The notes: generated from the sequence alone by a model not told the origin. A stretch of DNA of 64,000 nucleotides from AWTP1-13 sp963820375 (GCA_963820375.1 CAWFZX010000028.1:1-64000); one strand, 5' to 3'; shown: positions 43,145-53,182, numbered from the stretch's first letter. A program made the numbers and translations.

Positions 43145-43580
43145 CGCCCACTCCTTTCGCCGGCAATAGGGCCGCTGCAAAGAAACGCGGCTTTGCGGCA
43201 AAGGTTTGAAGTCTGAGCCTCGCTAGAATAGTCCGCACGTGGTCGACGGGCATCTGGCTTGCCACGCAAGGAGACAATATGGGCGGTCGCGCCGGCCAAG
43301 CAAGCAAGGCAACTGGAGACGATCGCGCCTGACAGGGCGCAAGCGCTGCTTCGGCGAGCCGTCCCTCTCGGGAAGCCTGGCTGATGCATGCGCGTCACCC
43401 CCGGCGATCTCGTGCGGTGATGGGCATTCGCCAGGAGAAGTGTGCCCGGCAACCCATCTCGACCCGGCGGCCGGTCGTGGTTGTTGCGTGAGCGTGCCGG
43501 CGAACCGACACCGCCGTTCTGATGCTGGCCGATCAATTTGGCATCGGCACCAAGTTGTCTGTCAATCCGAAGGATAAGCC
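43145..43580. other. divergent intergenic region
   Basis: About 435 bases between the AraC gene and the methyltransferase, presumably holding both promoters. No repeat, operator or extra gene recognised. Confidence 0.5.
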
Positions 43581-44399
43581 ATGGAAAGTCGCACTTTCAA
43601 GGACCGGCTGCTCCCGCATCATCACGCGGCGGCGTCCGTGTGGGGACAAGGCGGCAAAGCCTATGATGACGTCAGCTACGGGCTTTCTGATGCGCTGGCG
43701 CACGCGGCCCAGCGGCTCAGCGCGCGGCCAGAGGAGAATGTGCTCGACGTGGCCACCGGGACGGGTTGGTCGGCACGCAATGTCGCGCGTAGCGGCGCGC
43801 GCGTGCAGGCCGTCGATATCTCCTCCGAGCTCTTGGCTGCGGCCGACGAGCTATCCGCCCATGTCCGCCCTGCCATCCAATTCGAGCTGGGCGATGCAGA
43901 GCGCTTGCCATATGCGGATGGCCGCTTTGATGCCGTGATCTCGACGTTCGGCGTGATCTTTGCCCAGAACCAACGTCAGGCGGCGCGAGAACTCGCACGT
44001 GTCATTCGCAAGGGCGGGCGGCTTTCGCTCGCGGCTTGGCCGCCCGATGGCGCGGTGCAAAAGTTTCTGGCGGTGATTGCCAAACACAGCGGCGCGCCGC
44101 CCGCCGAGGTCTCTCCCTTAGCATGGGGCGACCCGCGACATGCCGCCGAGCTTCTGGGGCAGGAATTCGAACTTAGCTTCGAACGCGGCGTGAACAACGC
44201 CTATCACCCGGACCCAGACCACATCTGGGAGAAGTATGCGCACGGTTTTGGACCCATGCGCCAGCTCATCAGCAGTCTCCCAGCCGAGGGGCTCGCAGCA
44301 CTGCGAACGGATGTGGACGCCTACCACCGTGCGTTTGCGACCGCAGCCGGCCTGCACGTGAAGCGGGAGTACGTCATCATCCTGGGCACGCGCCGCTAG
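43581..44399 (+). CDS. class-I SAM-dependent methyltransferase
   Basis: 272 residues. The SAM site is 'VLDVATGTGWSARNVARSGARVQAVDIS' (motif I plus the acidic loop), then 'IQFELGDAERLPYADGRFDAVISTFGVIFAQNQRQAARELARVIRKGGRLSLAAW'. This fits the UbiE/COQ5-like methyltransferase family. AAGGA precedes the ATG. Substrate unknown. Confidence 0.9.
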   Translation: MESRTFKDRLLPHHHAAASVWGQGGKAYDDVSYGLSDALAHAAQRLSARPEENVLDVATGTGWSARNVARSGARVQAVDISSELLAAADELSAHVRPAIQFELGDAERLPYADGRFDAVISTFGVIFAQNQRQAARELARVIRKGGRLSLAAWPPDGAVQKFLAVIAKHSGAPPAEVSPLAWGDPRHAAELLGQEFELSFERGVNNAYHPDPDHIWEKYAHGFGPMRQLISSLPAEGLAALRTDVDAYHRAFATAAGLHVKREYVIILGTRR

Positions 44400-44709
44400 A
44401 GCCATGCAACGCTATCTGAGCCAGCCTGCTGCGAGCATAGGCGCAGCCCCGCGCCGAGCGCTGCGATTGTTCACGCGCAGCAACCATCGCCCTGCCTGCG
44501 CGTTGAGCCTTTGTCGGTCATGCTTGCCACTGGCGCCAGCAGCAGCCTACCGAGATCGGCCACCGCTCAGTGCACACGCCGTCGTCAACGCGAGCCTGGC
44601 AACAGGCACCGCCTCACCAACGACATCTGCCTGGCAACACGTTGCGACGCGTCGCCTGGTCATGGCGTGTGGGCGCCTTGTCGGCGCGTTGCAATGCAAG
44701 GGGATGTGG
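44400..44709. other. intergenic region
   Basis: About 310 bases between convergent genes. No gene, repeat or terminator recognised. Confidence 0.5.
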
Positions 44710-45105
44710 TTACCAGCGGCGCGCTCGCCTCGGTCGTGAGGCAGCCCAGCCAAGGTTGCTGTAGCCATACACAGGGCCGCCCCCTCCGAACAATGTTGGG
44801 CCAGGGCTAGGGACCGGGCTTTCCAGAATGCCTTGCGTCGTCATGAGGCCCGGGGGATCCAAGGTTGTAGGGCCGCCCGGCACCGGGGGCGTATTGGCCA
44901 GGTACGCACGACTGGGAAGCCGCACCGGGCGCCTTGCCGGGGCGAAGGCCTGATAGCCGTAATAGCCGTAGCCGCGAAAGGCCCTTCGGTTGCCGGCGGG
45001 ATCCTCACCACACCACCAGCCGCAGGCCGCCGCGGGCGTAGCGCCGAACAAGAGCAACAGCAGACCTGCCGCTAGCTTGCACTCTCCAGAACTGAGTAAG
45101 CGCAT
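44710..45105 (-). CDS. exported Gly/Pro/Tyr-rich hypothetical protein
   Basis: 131 residues. A signal peptide ('CKLAAGLLLLLFGATPAAACG') is followed by 'GYGYYGYQAF' and a Pro/Gly-rich C-terminal half ending 'SNLGWAASRPRRARRW'. GGGAGGG precedes the ATG. No family was recognised; composition suggests an unstructured periplasmic or surface protein. Its final residues are strongly basic. Confidence 0.6.
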   Translation of the reverse strand: MRLLSSGECKLAAGLLLLLFGATPAAACGWWCGEDPAGNRRAFRGYGYYGYQAFAPARRPVRLPSRAYLANTPPVPGGPTTLDPPGLMTTQGILESPVPSPGPTLFGGGGPVYGYSNLGWAASRPRRARRW

Positions 45106-45375
45106 GAGCCCTCCCGAGCTTGAGCAGGAGGAGGCTAGATGAAGGACCGGTCGCCGTTATATCCGTGCAATCCCTCAGAACACAGAAGGAAGCTCCCTAG
45201 TCATGTCTGGGCTCAGGGCTGCCCGCGGAGCAGCAAAGTGGGCGGTAAGAGGGCTGATGCAGAAGAGATGTATCAAAAACTATCTACAGCATGGGGCACA
45301 GCTGCGCGCCTTATCCGCGCAAGCGTGTTTACGCACACCGACAGCTGCAGGAATCCCCGCCACCAACCTGGCGCG

Positions 45376-47856
45376 TCAGCGCTCGGCCGGCTTGTTGTCT
45401 TGACGTTGCAGCTCCTCGATGTGGCGCGCGGCGTGCGGATCACCGGGCGCAATGCGTGCCAGCTGTTGGGCGTATTCAAGGGCCGAGGCTCGCTCTCCAA
45501 TATCGCGGCTGAAGCTGATGAGCGCCAACAACGTCTCGCGATCGTTCGGGTGCCGCGCCAGGTTTCCTTTGAGCACGATCAGCGCCTCCCGCTTTTGGCC
45601 TGCTGAATGAAGGGCCACGCCGTGAACGTAGGAGTATCGCCCCTGCTCGGGATCGAGTTCGGTGGCTTTGCGCAATTCGCCGAGTGCTTCCTCGAGCCGC
45701 TTCAGCCGCACCAGCGCCAGCCCGAGCGCATGATGAACACCTGCATCACCCGGGGTGACAGCAACCGCGGTGCGCAGCATCCTCTCGGCATCGTTGTCGC
45801 GTCCAGTTTGGCGATAAAGGTCGGCGAGATTGACGTAGGCCGGTGCGTACTGCGGACTAAGCCGCAGCGCCGCCTGGTACTCGGCTTCAGCCTCGGCAAG
45901 GGAGCCGCGCTGTGCGTAGAAGTTGGCAAGCGCCATGCGCGCCTCGGGTCTGTCTGCGTTGAGCCGTTGCGCGGCGATGAACTCCGCCGCCGCGCTCTCG
46001 AAACTTCGGCGCTCACTCACAGGCAATTGTGCAGTCGGAGTTCCCGCCAGCAAAGAGACGGCGCTCGAACGGACACCGCGAACGCGATCCGACAGCAACG
46101 GCGCGGCCAAGGTCCAACGCTGTCGTAGCGGCAAACCTGCGAGCAGGTTGAGCGCACCGATCCTCACCATCGGCTCGGGATCGAGGAGGCTTTTCTGCGC
46201 CAGATTGATGGCGGTGGCAGAGGGGGGGCGCGAACCGAGTTCGTCCAAGGCGCCTGCGCGAGAGATCGCCGGAGCCTGCGGGTCCGCGATAACGGCGGCG
46301 AGCAGGGCTGCTGCGTCGGCGCGATCCGACCAAGCCGCATGAAAGGCCTCGGCGTAGTTCTGGAAGCCCTTGCGGTTGGGTCCATACCATCCCTCGATCG
46401 CCGCCGCCGCCCAATCGGGCGCCTTGTTGGCATGACAGGAGGTGCAGGCGTTCGGCGTACCGAGCTTGGCCGACAGATCCGGTCTTGGAACTCGGAAGCT
46501 GTGATCGTGCCGCTGATCGACCACCATATAAGTTTGCGTCGGCATGTGGCACGAGGTGCAACTTGGCGGCGGGTTGGCATGCTGGTGGTGATGGTGTGTT
46601 GCGTTGGCGTACTTACCGGCAGCGTGGCATTGCAGGCAGAGGTTGTCGCCGGTCAAGCGCGGCTTGGCGCTGTGGGGCTCATGGCAATCGCTGCAGGTGA
46701 CGCCGGCTGCAAACATCTTGCTCTGCTTGAATGAACCGTAATTGTAGACCTCGTCGAGCATCTGCCCGTCGGCATGATAAAGCCCGCGGCCCAGCGGCGA
46801 GACCGTGTGTGTATCGGATAGCCACCGACCGGGAACCCAATCCTCGGAGAACGCGCCGCGGCGCGCATGACACAGGCCGCAGGTCTCGACCTCCTTGCGA
46901 AGCGTGGAAGCGGGGACACTGCGCTTGGCATTGTCGGTCGTCGGATCGAGCGTCCAGCTGACGCCGGCCCGCTCATCGAAGCGCACGACAAGTCCCTTGG
47001 TCGAGTCGTCGCTGTTGCCGCGCCCCTGGCGTGCCCAGGCGACGTGACGTGAGCCGCGGCCGTGACAAGCCTCGCAACCGACGCTGATTTCGGCGAAGGT
47101 CGTGGCGAAGCGATCCTGTGCTGCATCATAGTTCTTGCGCACGCCCGTTGAATGGCACTCGGCGCACATGAAGTTCCAATTCTGGTTCAGCTTGGTCCAA
47201 TGCAGGACGTCGTCGTGACGAATTTGCTCGTTTGGATAGAGATTGAACCAGCGCTGGCCGCCTTGGTCCTTTGCTCGGCTGTCCCAGGCGAGCGTCAGCG
47301 CCTGCAACCGCCCGTCTGGGAATTCAACGAGATATTGTTGGAGCGGATAGAGCCCAAATGTGTATTTGATCTCGAAAACACCAGGCTTGCCGTCGGGTCC
47401 GTCGGTCTCGACCAGGAATTTGTTGTCCCGGCGGAAAAAGCGTTTGACCACACCTGCATCATCGAAGCGCGCATCGGCGAAATCCCCCAGCACGGAGGTC
47501 TCGGTCGCGTGCGCCATGGCGTGCTTGTGTTGCGAACCGTGCCACAGCTCCGCTTGCACGCGGTGGCAGCCCGCGCAGGTCTCGCTGCCGACGAATTGAG
47601 CCTCTGCAACGCTCACCGTCGGAGGGTGGTCTTGACCCGCAACAGGCGTGCCACCCGTGCGGAACTGAAAAGCCAGGCCGGCCAACAGGACGATGCCGGC
47701 CGCTAGCAAAGCCGCAGTCCAAACGCGCCATTTCCAAAGCAGGCCCTTGGTCGTGCCCCTTGCCGAGGTGGCCTGCACCTGGGTGGCGCGCACCGCAGCG
47801 ACTGATGTCTTCCGGGCCCCGCTTTTGCCGAGAGCTTTGCGTTGCTTGCGCGCCAC
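45376..47856 (-). CDS. membrane-anchored octaheme cytochrome c with C-terminal TPR repeats
   Basis: About 826 residues from GTG 47856 (the frame is open a little further). After a basic N-terminus and one membrane helix ('WRVWTAALLAAGIVLLAGLAF') the periplasmic part has eight CxxCH sites: CAGCH, CAECH, CEACH, CGLCH, CSDCH, CLQCH, CTSCH and CTSCH, spread over roughly residues 94-475. Then come a HEAT-like segment and about four tetratricopeptide repeats ('PEARMALANFYAQRGSLAEAEAEYQAALRLSPQYAPAYVNLADLYRQTGR'). Related proteins are electron carriers with protein-binding TPRs. It stands between the secreted hypothetical gene and the sulfatases; a linked electron donor is not obvious. Confidence 0.88.
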   Translation of the reverse strand: MARKQRKALGKSGARKTSVAAVRATQVQATSARGTTKGLLWKWRVWTAALLAAGIVLLAGLAFQFRTGGTPVAGQDHPPTVSVAEAQFVGSETCAGCHRVQAELWHGSQHKHAMAHATETSVLGDFADARFDDAGVVKRFFRRDNKFLVETDGPDGKPGVFEIKYTFGLYPLQQYLVEFPDGRLQALTLAWDSRAKDQGGQRWFNLYPNEQIRHDDVLHWTKLNQNWNFMCAECHSTGVRKNYDAAQDRFATTFAEISVGCEACHGRGSRHVAWARQGRGNSDDSTKGLVVRFDERAGVSWTLDPTTDNAKRSVPASTLRKEVETCGLCHARRGAFSEDWVPGRWLSDTHTVSPLGRGLYHADGQMLDEVYNYGSFKQSKMFAAGVTCSDCHEPHSAKPRLTGDNLCLQCHAAGKYANATHHHHQHANPPPSCTSCHMPTQTYMVVDQRHDHSFRVPRPDLSAKLGTPNACTSCHANKAPDWAAAAIEGWYGPNRKGFQNYAEAFHAAWSDRADAAALLAAVIADPQAPAISRAGALDELGSRPPSATAINLAQKSLLDPEPMVRIGALNLLAGLPLRQRWTLAAPLLSDRVRGVRSSAVSLLAGTPTAQLPVSERRSFESAAAEFIAAQRLNADRPEARMALANFYAQRGSLAEAEAEYQAALRLSPQYAPAYVNLADLYRQTGRDNDAERMLRTAVAVTPGDAGVHHALGLALVRLKRLEEALGELRKATELDPEQGRYSYVHGVALHSAGQKREALIVLKGNLARHPNDRETLLALISFSRDIGERASALEYAQQLARIAPGDPHAARHIEELQRQDNKPAER

Positions 47857-48170
47857 TGTCGTCGCCACCCCTGCAGCATCGAACCGCCCCGGCCACCGAT
47901 CAACGAACCTATCCCCGGCCAATGGGACGGACCTATCATGGAATACCCTGTGTTGCGGAGGAATGAACCGGCTTGCGCCGCGTGTTGCGGAGGCCGCTGG
48001 GCACCGACCATGGTTGCGTCTAAAACTTGCTCTGCGCCGCGACGTTGCCGTTAAGATTTTGCCGCGGATCCAGCCTGGAGCAGCGGTGCCGCGGTCCTCC
48101 TGTCAGCAACGCAGGGCTCTGGTTTTCACACCTCCCCTGGGCGCAACGCGTTGCTCGCGGGATGGTGTGG

Positions 48171-49781
48171 CTAATTGCTGGAGGGCGGGTTCCTCAGCTT
48201 CTCCATCACCTGTTCGATCGAAAAGGATCCAGGCTTCTGGCGCGGTGGGAACTGTTGGTAACTCACCAAATGGTCCGCCACGACCGACTGGGCCGGGACG
48301 AGCACGAAGGCGTGCTCGACGAACCATCTGACGTAATCGCCGGCTTCGTGCTGGGACCGCTCAAATGGGTCGGACCGCACATTGAACAGCATTGGCAGGC
48401 GCAGTTGCACCATCGGCTGCGCCCACACATTCAAGCCATGCGCCTTCTGCTCCATGAACACGGCCTTCCACTGTTCGTAGCGAAGACCGGCAAGGTTGCC
48501 GTCGTCGGTCCAGTAAAAAAATTCGCGCCGCTGGGTTGGCCCCTTGCGGCCGAGGAGGTCCCGCTGGTCGTAGCCGTCGAGGTGCACTTTGAAGGTCTTG
48601 CCGGCGGCGTCGTAGCCCTCAAGAAGTTTGCTCTTGATCTCCGGCTCCCCGGCCGCGGCGAGAAGGGTCGTGGCCCAGTCCTCAGCGGAGAACAGATCGT
48701 TGATCTCGGTGCGCGGCGGCACCAGGCCAGGCCAGCGCACCAGCGCCGGGACCCGATAGCCGCCCTCCCAGTTGGTGTTCTTTTCGCCGCGGAACGGGGT
48801 GGTGCCTCCGTCAGGCCAGGAAAAGGCTTCGGCGCCGTTATCGGTCGTGTAGATCACGATCGTGTCGTCGGTAATGCCGAGATCGTCCAGCTTCTTCAAG
48901 AGCTGGCCGACGTGTCCGTCATGCTCCACCATGCCATCCGGATAAATGCCAACGCCGGTCTTGCCCCGCGATTCAGGCTTGAGATGCGTCCAGATGTGCA
49001 TGCGGCTCGGATTGAACCAGACGAAGAACGGTTTTCTGTCCCTGTGCGCGCGCTCAACGAAGTCGATTGCCGTCTTGAGGAATTCCTCGTCAACCGTCTC
49101 CATGCGTTTTTTGGTGAGCGGCCCGGTATCCTCGCATTTCTGCTTGCCCCAGGGACCAAAGCGCGGTTCGCCGCCCGGGGTATCCGTCGTGGTGGCAACG
49201 CATTTGAGGACACCGCGGGGACCGAATTGCGCTTTGAATGCAGGGTTTCTCGGATAGTCCGGGTGTTCAGGCTCCTCTTCGGCATTGAGGTGATAGAGAT
49301 TGCCGAAGAACTCATCGAAGCCATGCACCGTTGGCAGAAACTCGTTGCGGTCGCCCAGGTGGTTCTTGCCGAACTGTCCGGTCGCATAGCCCTGCGGTTT
49401 GAGCAGATCAGCAATGGTCGGGTCCTGGGCGGAGAGCCCCTCTTTCGCTGCGGGCAGGCCCACTTTTAACAGCCCGGTGCGCAGCGGGCTCTGACCGGTG
49501 ATAAACGCCGCCCGGCCGGCGGTGCACGATTGCTGGCCGTAGTAGTCGGTGAAGATTGCGCCTTCGCTGGCGATGCGGTCGATGTTTGGCGTGCGGTACC
49601 CCATCATGCCACGGTTGTAGGCGCTGATGTTCCAGTAGCCGATGTCATCGCCCATGATGACGAGAATGTTCGGTTTTTTGGTCTGCGCCAGGACGGGCGC
49701 GCTGGCCATGATCGGAAGAGCAAACAAGCACAGCAGAGCGAAACAGGCGCGCCTGATCCTCGTCACCATCCACTTCATCAT
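48171..49781 (-). CDS. secreted arylsulfatase (formylglycine type)
   Basis: 536 residues with a signal peptide ('RIRRACFALLCLFALPIMASAPVLA'). The sulfatase core is 'KPNILVIMGDDIGYWNISAYNRGMMGYRTPNIDRIASEGAIFTDYYGQQSCTAGRAAFITGQ'. The catalytic Cys (about residue 86, to become formylglycine) sits in C-T-A-G-R, matching C-x-[PA]-x-R. Metal Asps are in 'MGDDIG' and 'YTTDNGAE', with a His in 'GKNHLGDR'. It cleaves sulfate esters. It needs a formylglycine-generating enzyme not seen in the window. A second sulfatase lies upstream, with a hairpin between. Confidence 0.92.
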   Translation of the reverse strand: MMKWMVTRIRRACFALLCLFALPIMASAPVLAQTKKPNILVIMGDDIGYWNISAYNRGMMGYRTPNIDRIASEGAIFTDYYGQQSCTAGRAAFITGQSPLRTGLLKVGLPAAKEGLSAQDPTIADLLKPQGYATGQFGKNHLGDRNEFLPTVHGFDEFFGNLYHLNAEEEPEHPDYPRNPAFKAQFGPRGVLKCVATTTDTPGGEPRFGPWGKQKCEDTGPLTKKRMETVDEEFLKTAIDFVERAHRDRKPFFVWFNPSRMHIWTHLKPESRGKTGVGIYPDGMVEHDGHVGQLLKKLDDLGITDDTIVIYTTDNGAEAFSWPDGGTTPFRGEKNTNWEGGYRVPALVRWPGLVPPRTEINDLFSAEDWATTLLAAAGEPEIKSKLLEGYDAAGKTFKVHLDGYDQRDLLGRKGPTQRREFFYWTDDGNLAGLRYEQWKAVFMEQKAHGLNVWAQPMVQLRLPMLFNVRSDPFERSQHEAGDYVRWFVEHAFVLVPAQSVVADHLVSYQQFPPRQKPGSFSIEQVMEKLRNPPSSN

Positions 49782-49894
49782 AGGGAGCGCCTGAGCTGAT
49801 CCTGTGGTTGGTCCCCGCCGCTGCGGGTTGCCGACAACGTGAATATTCTGGGCCATGCTGCACCGCTGATGTTTTGCAAGCTACTTGTGCGAAA

Positions 49895-49918
49895 GCGGGC
49901 GCCTGGTTTGGCGCCCGC
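49895..49918 (-). terminator. hairpin between the two sulfatases
   Basis: gcgggcgcc pairs with ggcgcccgc around a 6-base loop, 27 bases beyond the stop of the upstream sulfatase (minus strand), followed by TTTCG on that strand. It probably separates the two transcripts. Confidence 0.7.
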
Positions 49919-49945
49919 CTCTTGCCTCGAGGGTTTCGTGGCCGG

Positions 49946-51670
49946 TTAGTCGCTGGCGGCGCGATGAGATTTGACCTGCTCCAACACCTGACTGAGGTTG
50001 TAGGACTCAGGCGCCTGCAGCGGCGGGAACTTCTCGTAAGTCAGCAGGTGCTTTAGCCATAGCTGCTGGCCAATGGGGAGCATGTTCCAGTCGTACTGGA
50101 AGGAGGTCATCGGCGCACCGAGCGCACCACCCAAGCTCATCGCCGACTTCTGGTCGATGCCGACCGCCTGCTCAAAGGGATCGCGCTTGATGTTCTGCAC
50201 CAAGGTGAAGTGGAAGGGCGTCAACGGCATGATCCAGCCGGCCGGCCCCGGCTGCGACATGGTGTAGTACATCTTCCAGTTCTTGTAGCGCACCGCCGAC
50301 GGCGTCGCGCCCGAGAAGTAGTAGAAGTAATCGCGCGCCGACTTTTCCGACTTGCCTTCGAGGAAGTCGCGCTGGTTGACGCCGTCGAGCGTGGTCTTGA
50401 CGATGCCGGGATACCGGCCTGCTTCGATCTGCTCTTTCAGACCATCACCCTTGGGGCCGCCGGCGATGTCGACCAGCGTCGGCACCCAGTCGAGGGCCGC
50501 AAACAGCTGGCTGTGCACCGTGCCCGGCTTGATGACGCCCGGCCAGCGGATCACCATGGGCGCGCGGTAGCCGCCTTCCCAAGCCTCGCCCTTCTGACCT
50601 TTGAACGGGGTGACGCCGCCATCGGGGAAGGAGATCGCCTCGGCGCCGTTGTCGGTCGTGAAGACGATGATGGTATTGTCGAGCTGGCCCATGCTTTCCA
50701 GCTTCTTCAGCACGTCGCCGATGTTGTCGTCCATCTGCTTCATGCCGGCTTCATTGGTGCCCCAGTCTTTGCCACCACGCTCACCCAGCATGGCCTCGTA
50801 CTTCGGCGGCAGCATCGTCACAACGTGCATACGCGCCGGGTTGTACCAGACGAAGAAGGGCTTGTTGGTCTTCTTGGGGTCGTTGCGGTCGAGGAACTCG
50901 ATGACCTTGGTGGAGATTTCCTCATCCACGGTTCTGGAGCGATCCAATGTCAGCGGGCCTTCATCGCTGCATTGCTGGTTTTTCGCCGTGCCGTCGGAGG
51001 ATTTGCACCACAGCACCGGGCGCGGCGGGGTCAGGCAAACCGTGGTTTTGGGGTCCACCGCACCGGAAACCTCGGAGAGGCCGGGGATCGGCGTGTTCTT
51101 GCACGGCGGCGCCACGCCCTGCACGTTGGGGTTCTTGTTGATGTCGGGGAAGCTCACCCCCTGCATCGCATCCAAATGGTAGAGATAACCCCAGTACTCC
51201 TGGAAGCCATGCGCCGTTGGCAGCGCGTCGGTGTGGTCGCCCAAGTGGTTCTTGCCGAACTCACCGGTGTTGTAGCCAAGATCGAGCAGGAATTTGGCAA
51301 TCGCCGGGGTACCGGGCCGCAGGTAGGAGGGACTGCCGGGAAGTTGCGGCGGGACCATGCCGGTGCGCAAGGGATACATGCCGGTGAAGAAGGCATTGCG
51401 TCCCGAGGTGCAGCTCTGCATGGCGACGTAGTCGACGAACATCGCCCCTTCTTTGCCGATCCGGTCGATGTTGGGCGTTTCGCCCACCATTAGCCCGCGA
51501 TGATAGATGCTCGGCTGCATCCAGCCGATGTCATCACCCATGATGAAGAGAATATTGGGCTTGCTCTGCTGTTGCGGCGGCGGGGATTGCTGCGCGTAGG
51601 CTGGCATCCACACCATGAGCACGGCAGTGAACGCCGCGAGCAGGCCGATCCAGGTCTTCTTGACCATCAT
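49946..51670 (-). CDS. secreted arylsulfatase, variant formylglycine motif
   Basis: 574 residues with a signal peptide ('TWIGLLAAFTAVLMVWMPAYA'). 'KPNILFIMGDDIGWMQPSIYHRGLMVGETPNIDRIGKEGAMFVDYVAMQSCTSGRNAFFTGMYPLRTGM' is the sulfatase core. Its formylglycine motif is C-T-S-G-R, where the canonical form has Pro or Ala at the third position; a Ser occurs in some members. The metal sites 'MGDDIG', 'FGKNHLGDHTDALP' and 'FTTDNGAE' are intact. It is about 45% like the downstream enzyme by eye and is probably a duplicate with another substrate. GGGAA precedes the ATG. Confidence 0.92.
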   Translation of the reverse strand: MMVKKTWIGLLAAFTAVLMVWMPAYAQQSPPPQQQSKPNILFIMGDDIGWMQPSIYHRGLMVGETPNIDRIGKEGAMFVDYVAMQSCTSGRNAFFTGMYPLRTGMVPPQLPGSPSYLRPGTPAIAKFLLDLGYNTGEFGKNHLGDHTDALPTAHGFQEYWGYLYHLDAMQGVSFPDINKNPNVQGVAPPCKNTPIPGLSEVSGAVDPKTTVCLTPPRPVLWCKSSDGTAKNQQCSDEGPLTLDRSRTVDEEISTKVIEFLDRNDPKKTNKPFFVWYNPARMHVVTMLPPKYEAMLGERGGKDWGTNEAGMKQMDDNIGDVLKKLESMGQLDNTIIVFTTDNGAEAISFPDGGVTPFKGQKGEAWEGGYRAPMVIRWPGVIKPGTVHSQLFAALDWVPTLVDIAGGPKGDGLKEQIEAGRYPGIVKTTLDGVNQRDFLEGKSEKSARDYFYYFSGATPSAVRYKNWKMYYTMSQPGPAGWIMPLTPFHFTLVQNIKRDPFEQAVGIDQKSAMSLGGALGAPMTSFQYDWNMLPIGQQLWLKHLLTYEKFPPLQAPESYNLSQVLEQVKSHRAASD

Positions 51671-52138
51671 GGCAGGGGTTCCCTTTCAGCGCTGATGTAA
51701 GTGAAGCGTACGGGAACTTGCCCCCGATCCGAAAACGGGCCTATCGGTTCGAATACTGATTTCAAACTAAGATCTGTCCGGACACCCCTGTTGGCGTTGC
51801 AGGCGTTGGGCGTCGAAAATGCCGGCCCAAAAAATTCATCGGAAGGTATGTGTTTTGACTGGCAAGAGACGGGCTAACCCGAGGTTTGCCCAAGCAAACC
51901 GCTGCGCGAGGGCTCATGGCCGCGCTTGCCCGCTGGCAAACTGGGTGGCACCGCCGAGGTTCTCTGCCGAGCAGCAATGGGCTTAACAGCACAGGACCCT
52001 TCCGCTGTCACAAACAGTGAAATCCCCGATTGGCAACTTTCATCGCTGCCTCTCATTGTTTGGGCCCAACGCGCTGGCGCACCTCTTCGGGGTCCCAGCT
52101 GGCCGGCGCGTGCCGTTGCTCAATCAGGGAGACTTACG
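51671..52138. other. divergent intergenic region between sulfatase and phosphatase
   Basis: About 470 bases. I looked for a Pho box (CTGTCAT repeats) and saw only one loose CTGTCAC, so none is called. No other element seen. Confidence 0.5.
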
Positions 52139-53182
52139 ATGGCCCTCAGACCATGCATCCGGCAGCTGCTCGGCAATGTCCTCCTGGTTGCCTCACTCGC
52201 CGTCGGCACGCAGGCTTTGGCGCAGACCGATCCGCTACCCTCGTGGAATGACGGCGCGGCGAAGAAGGCAATCGTTGAATTCGTACAGACGACCACGACA
52301 GAAGGCACTGCCACGTTTGTACCGCCGAGGGAGCGGATCGCCACCTTCGATCAGGACGGGACCCTGTGGGTGGAGCACCCAATGTACGCGCAGGTGATGT
52401 ACTGCCTGGAGCGCGTGCCGGCGGTGGTGCAAGCAAAGCCGGAGCTCGCCAATGTTGAGCCGTTCAAAACAGTGCTGTCCGGCAACCGCGAGGCGATCGC
52501 CAAGCTGCCCAAGAAGGAGCTTGAGGAAATCCTCGCCGCGACCCTTACCGGCATGACGGTCGATGCGTTCACCGCCGAAGTAAAGCAATGGATCGAGACC
52601 GCCAAACATCCGCGCTGGGACCGTCTCTATACCGAACTCACCTATCAGCCAATGCTGGAGGTGCTGAGCTATTTACGTGCCAACGGTTACAAAACCTACA
52701 TCGTCACCGGTGGGGGCCAGGACTTCGTGCGCGTGTACTCGGAGTCCGTGTACGGCATCCCCCCAGAGCAGGTCGTTGGCACAATGGGCGGCACGACCTA
52801 CGGCTACGCCAAGGATGGTGTACCGGAGCTGACCAAGGACCCGAGGCTCCTATTGAATGACGACAAGGCCGGCAAGGCCGAGGGTATTCACCTGATGATC
52901 GGCAGACGGCCCTATGCGGCATTTGGCAACTCGGATGGCGACCGCCAGATGCTGGAATACACGCGAGCTGGAGACGGTGCCAGGTTGGCGATGTTGCTAC
53001 TTCACGATGATGCCGAACGCGAATACGCCTACGGACCTGCCCAGGGCCTCGCCGACACCAAGGTCGGCGCCTTCAGCGAGGCGCTCTACGATGAGGCGAA
53101 ACGGAAGGGTTGGACCGTGATTAGCATCAAGAACGACTGGAAGCAGCTCTTCCCCAGCAGCGTTGGCCGGGCGCTGAGGTGA
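52139..53182 (+). CDS. exported HAD-superfamily phosphatase (phosphoserine-phosphatase-like)
   Basis: 347 residues with a signal peptide ('LGNVLLVASLAVGTQALA'). HAD motif I is 'FDQDGTLW' (Asp 71 nucleophile, Asp 73), motif II the Thr in 'KTYIVTGGGQDF', motif III a Lys in the 'AKDGVPEL' region and motif IV 'FGNSDGDRQM'. AGGGAG precedes the ATG. It hydrolyses a phosphomonoester in the periplasm; the next genes encode sulfatases on the opposite strand, so an ester-scavenging role is reasonable. Confidence 0.88.
   Translation: MALRPCIRQLLGNVLLVASLAVGTQALAQTDPLPSWNDGAAKKAIVEFVQTTTTEGTATFVPPRERIATFDQDGTLWVEHPMYAQVMYCLERVPAVVQAKPELANVEPFKTVLSGNREAIAKLPKKELEEILAATLTGMTVDAFTAEVKQWIETAKHPRWDRLYTELTYQPMLEVLSYLRANGYKTYIVTGGGQDFVRVYSESVYGIPPEQVVGTMGGTTYGYAKDGVPELTKDPRLLLNDDKAGKAEGIHLMIGRRPYAAFGNSDGDRQMLEYTRAGDGARLAMLLLHDDAEREYAYGPAQGLADTKVGAFSEALYDEAKRKGWTVISIKNDWKQLFPSSVGRALR

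Noticed and set aside
48027..49469. 480-residue plus-strand ORF across the sulfatase
   Set aside because: Antisense shadow of the sulfatase gene on the minus strand, no domain.
50210..51493. 427-residue plus-strand ORF
   Set aside because: Antisense shadow of the second sulfatase.
51926..52138. Upstream extension of the HAD phosphatase frame
   Set aside because: The frame is open but the ATG at 52139 has AGGGAG and begins the signal peptide.
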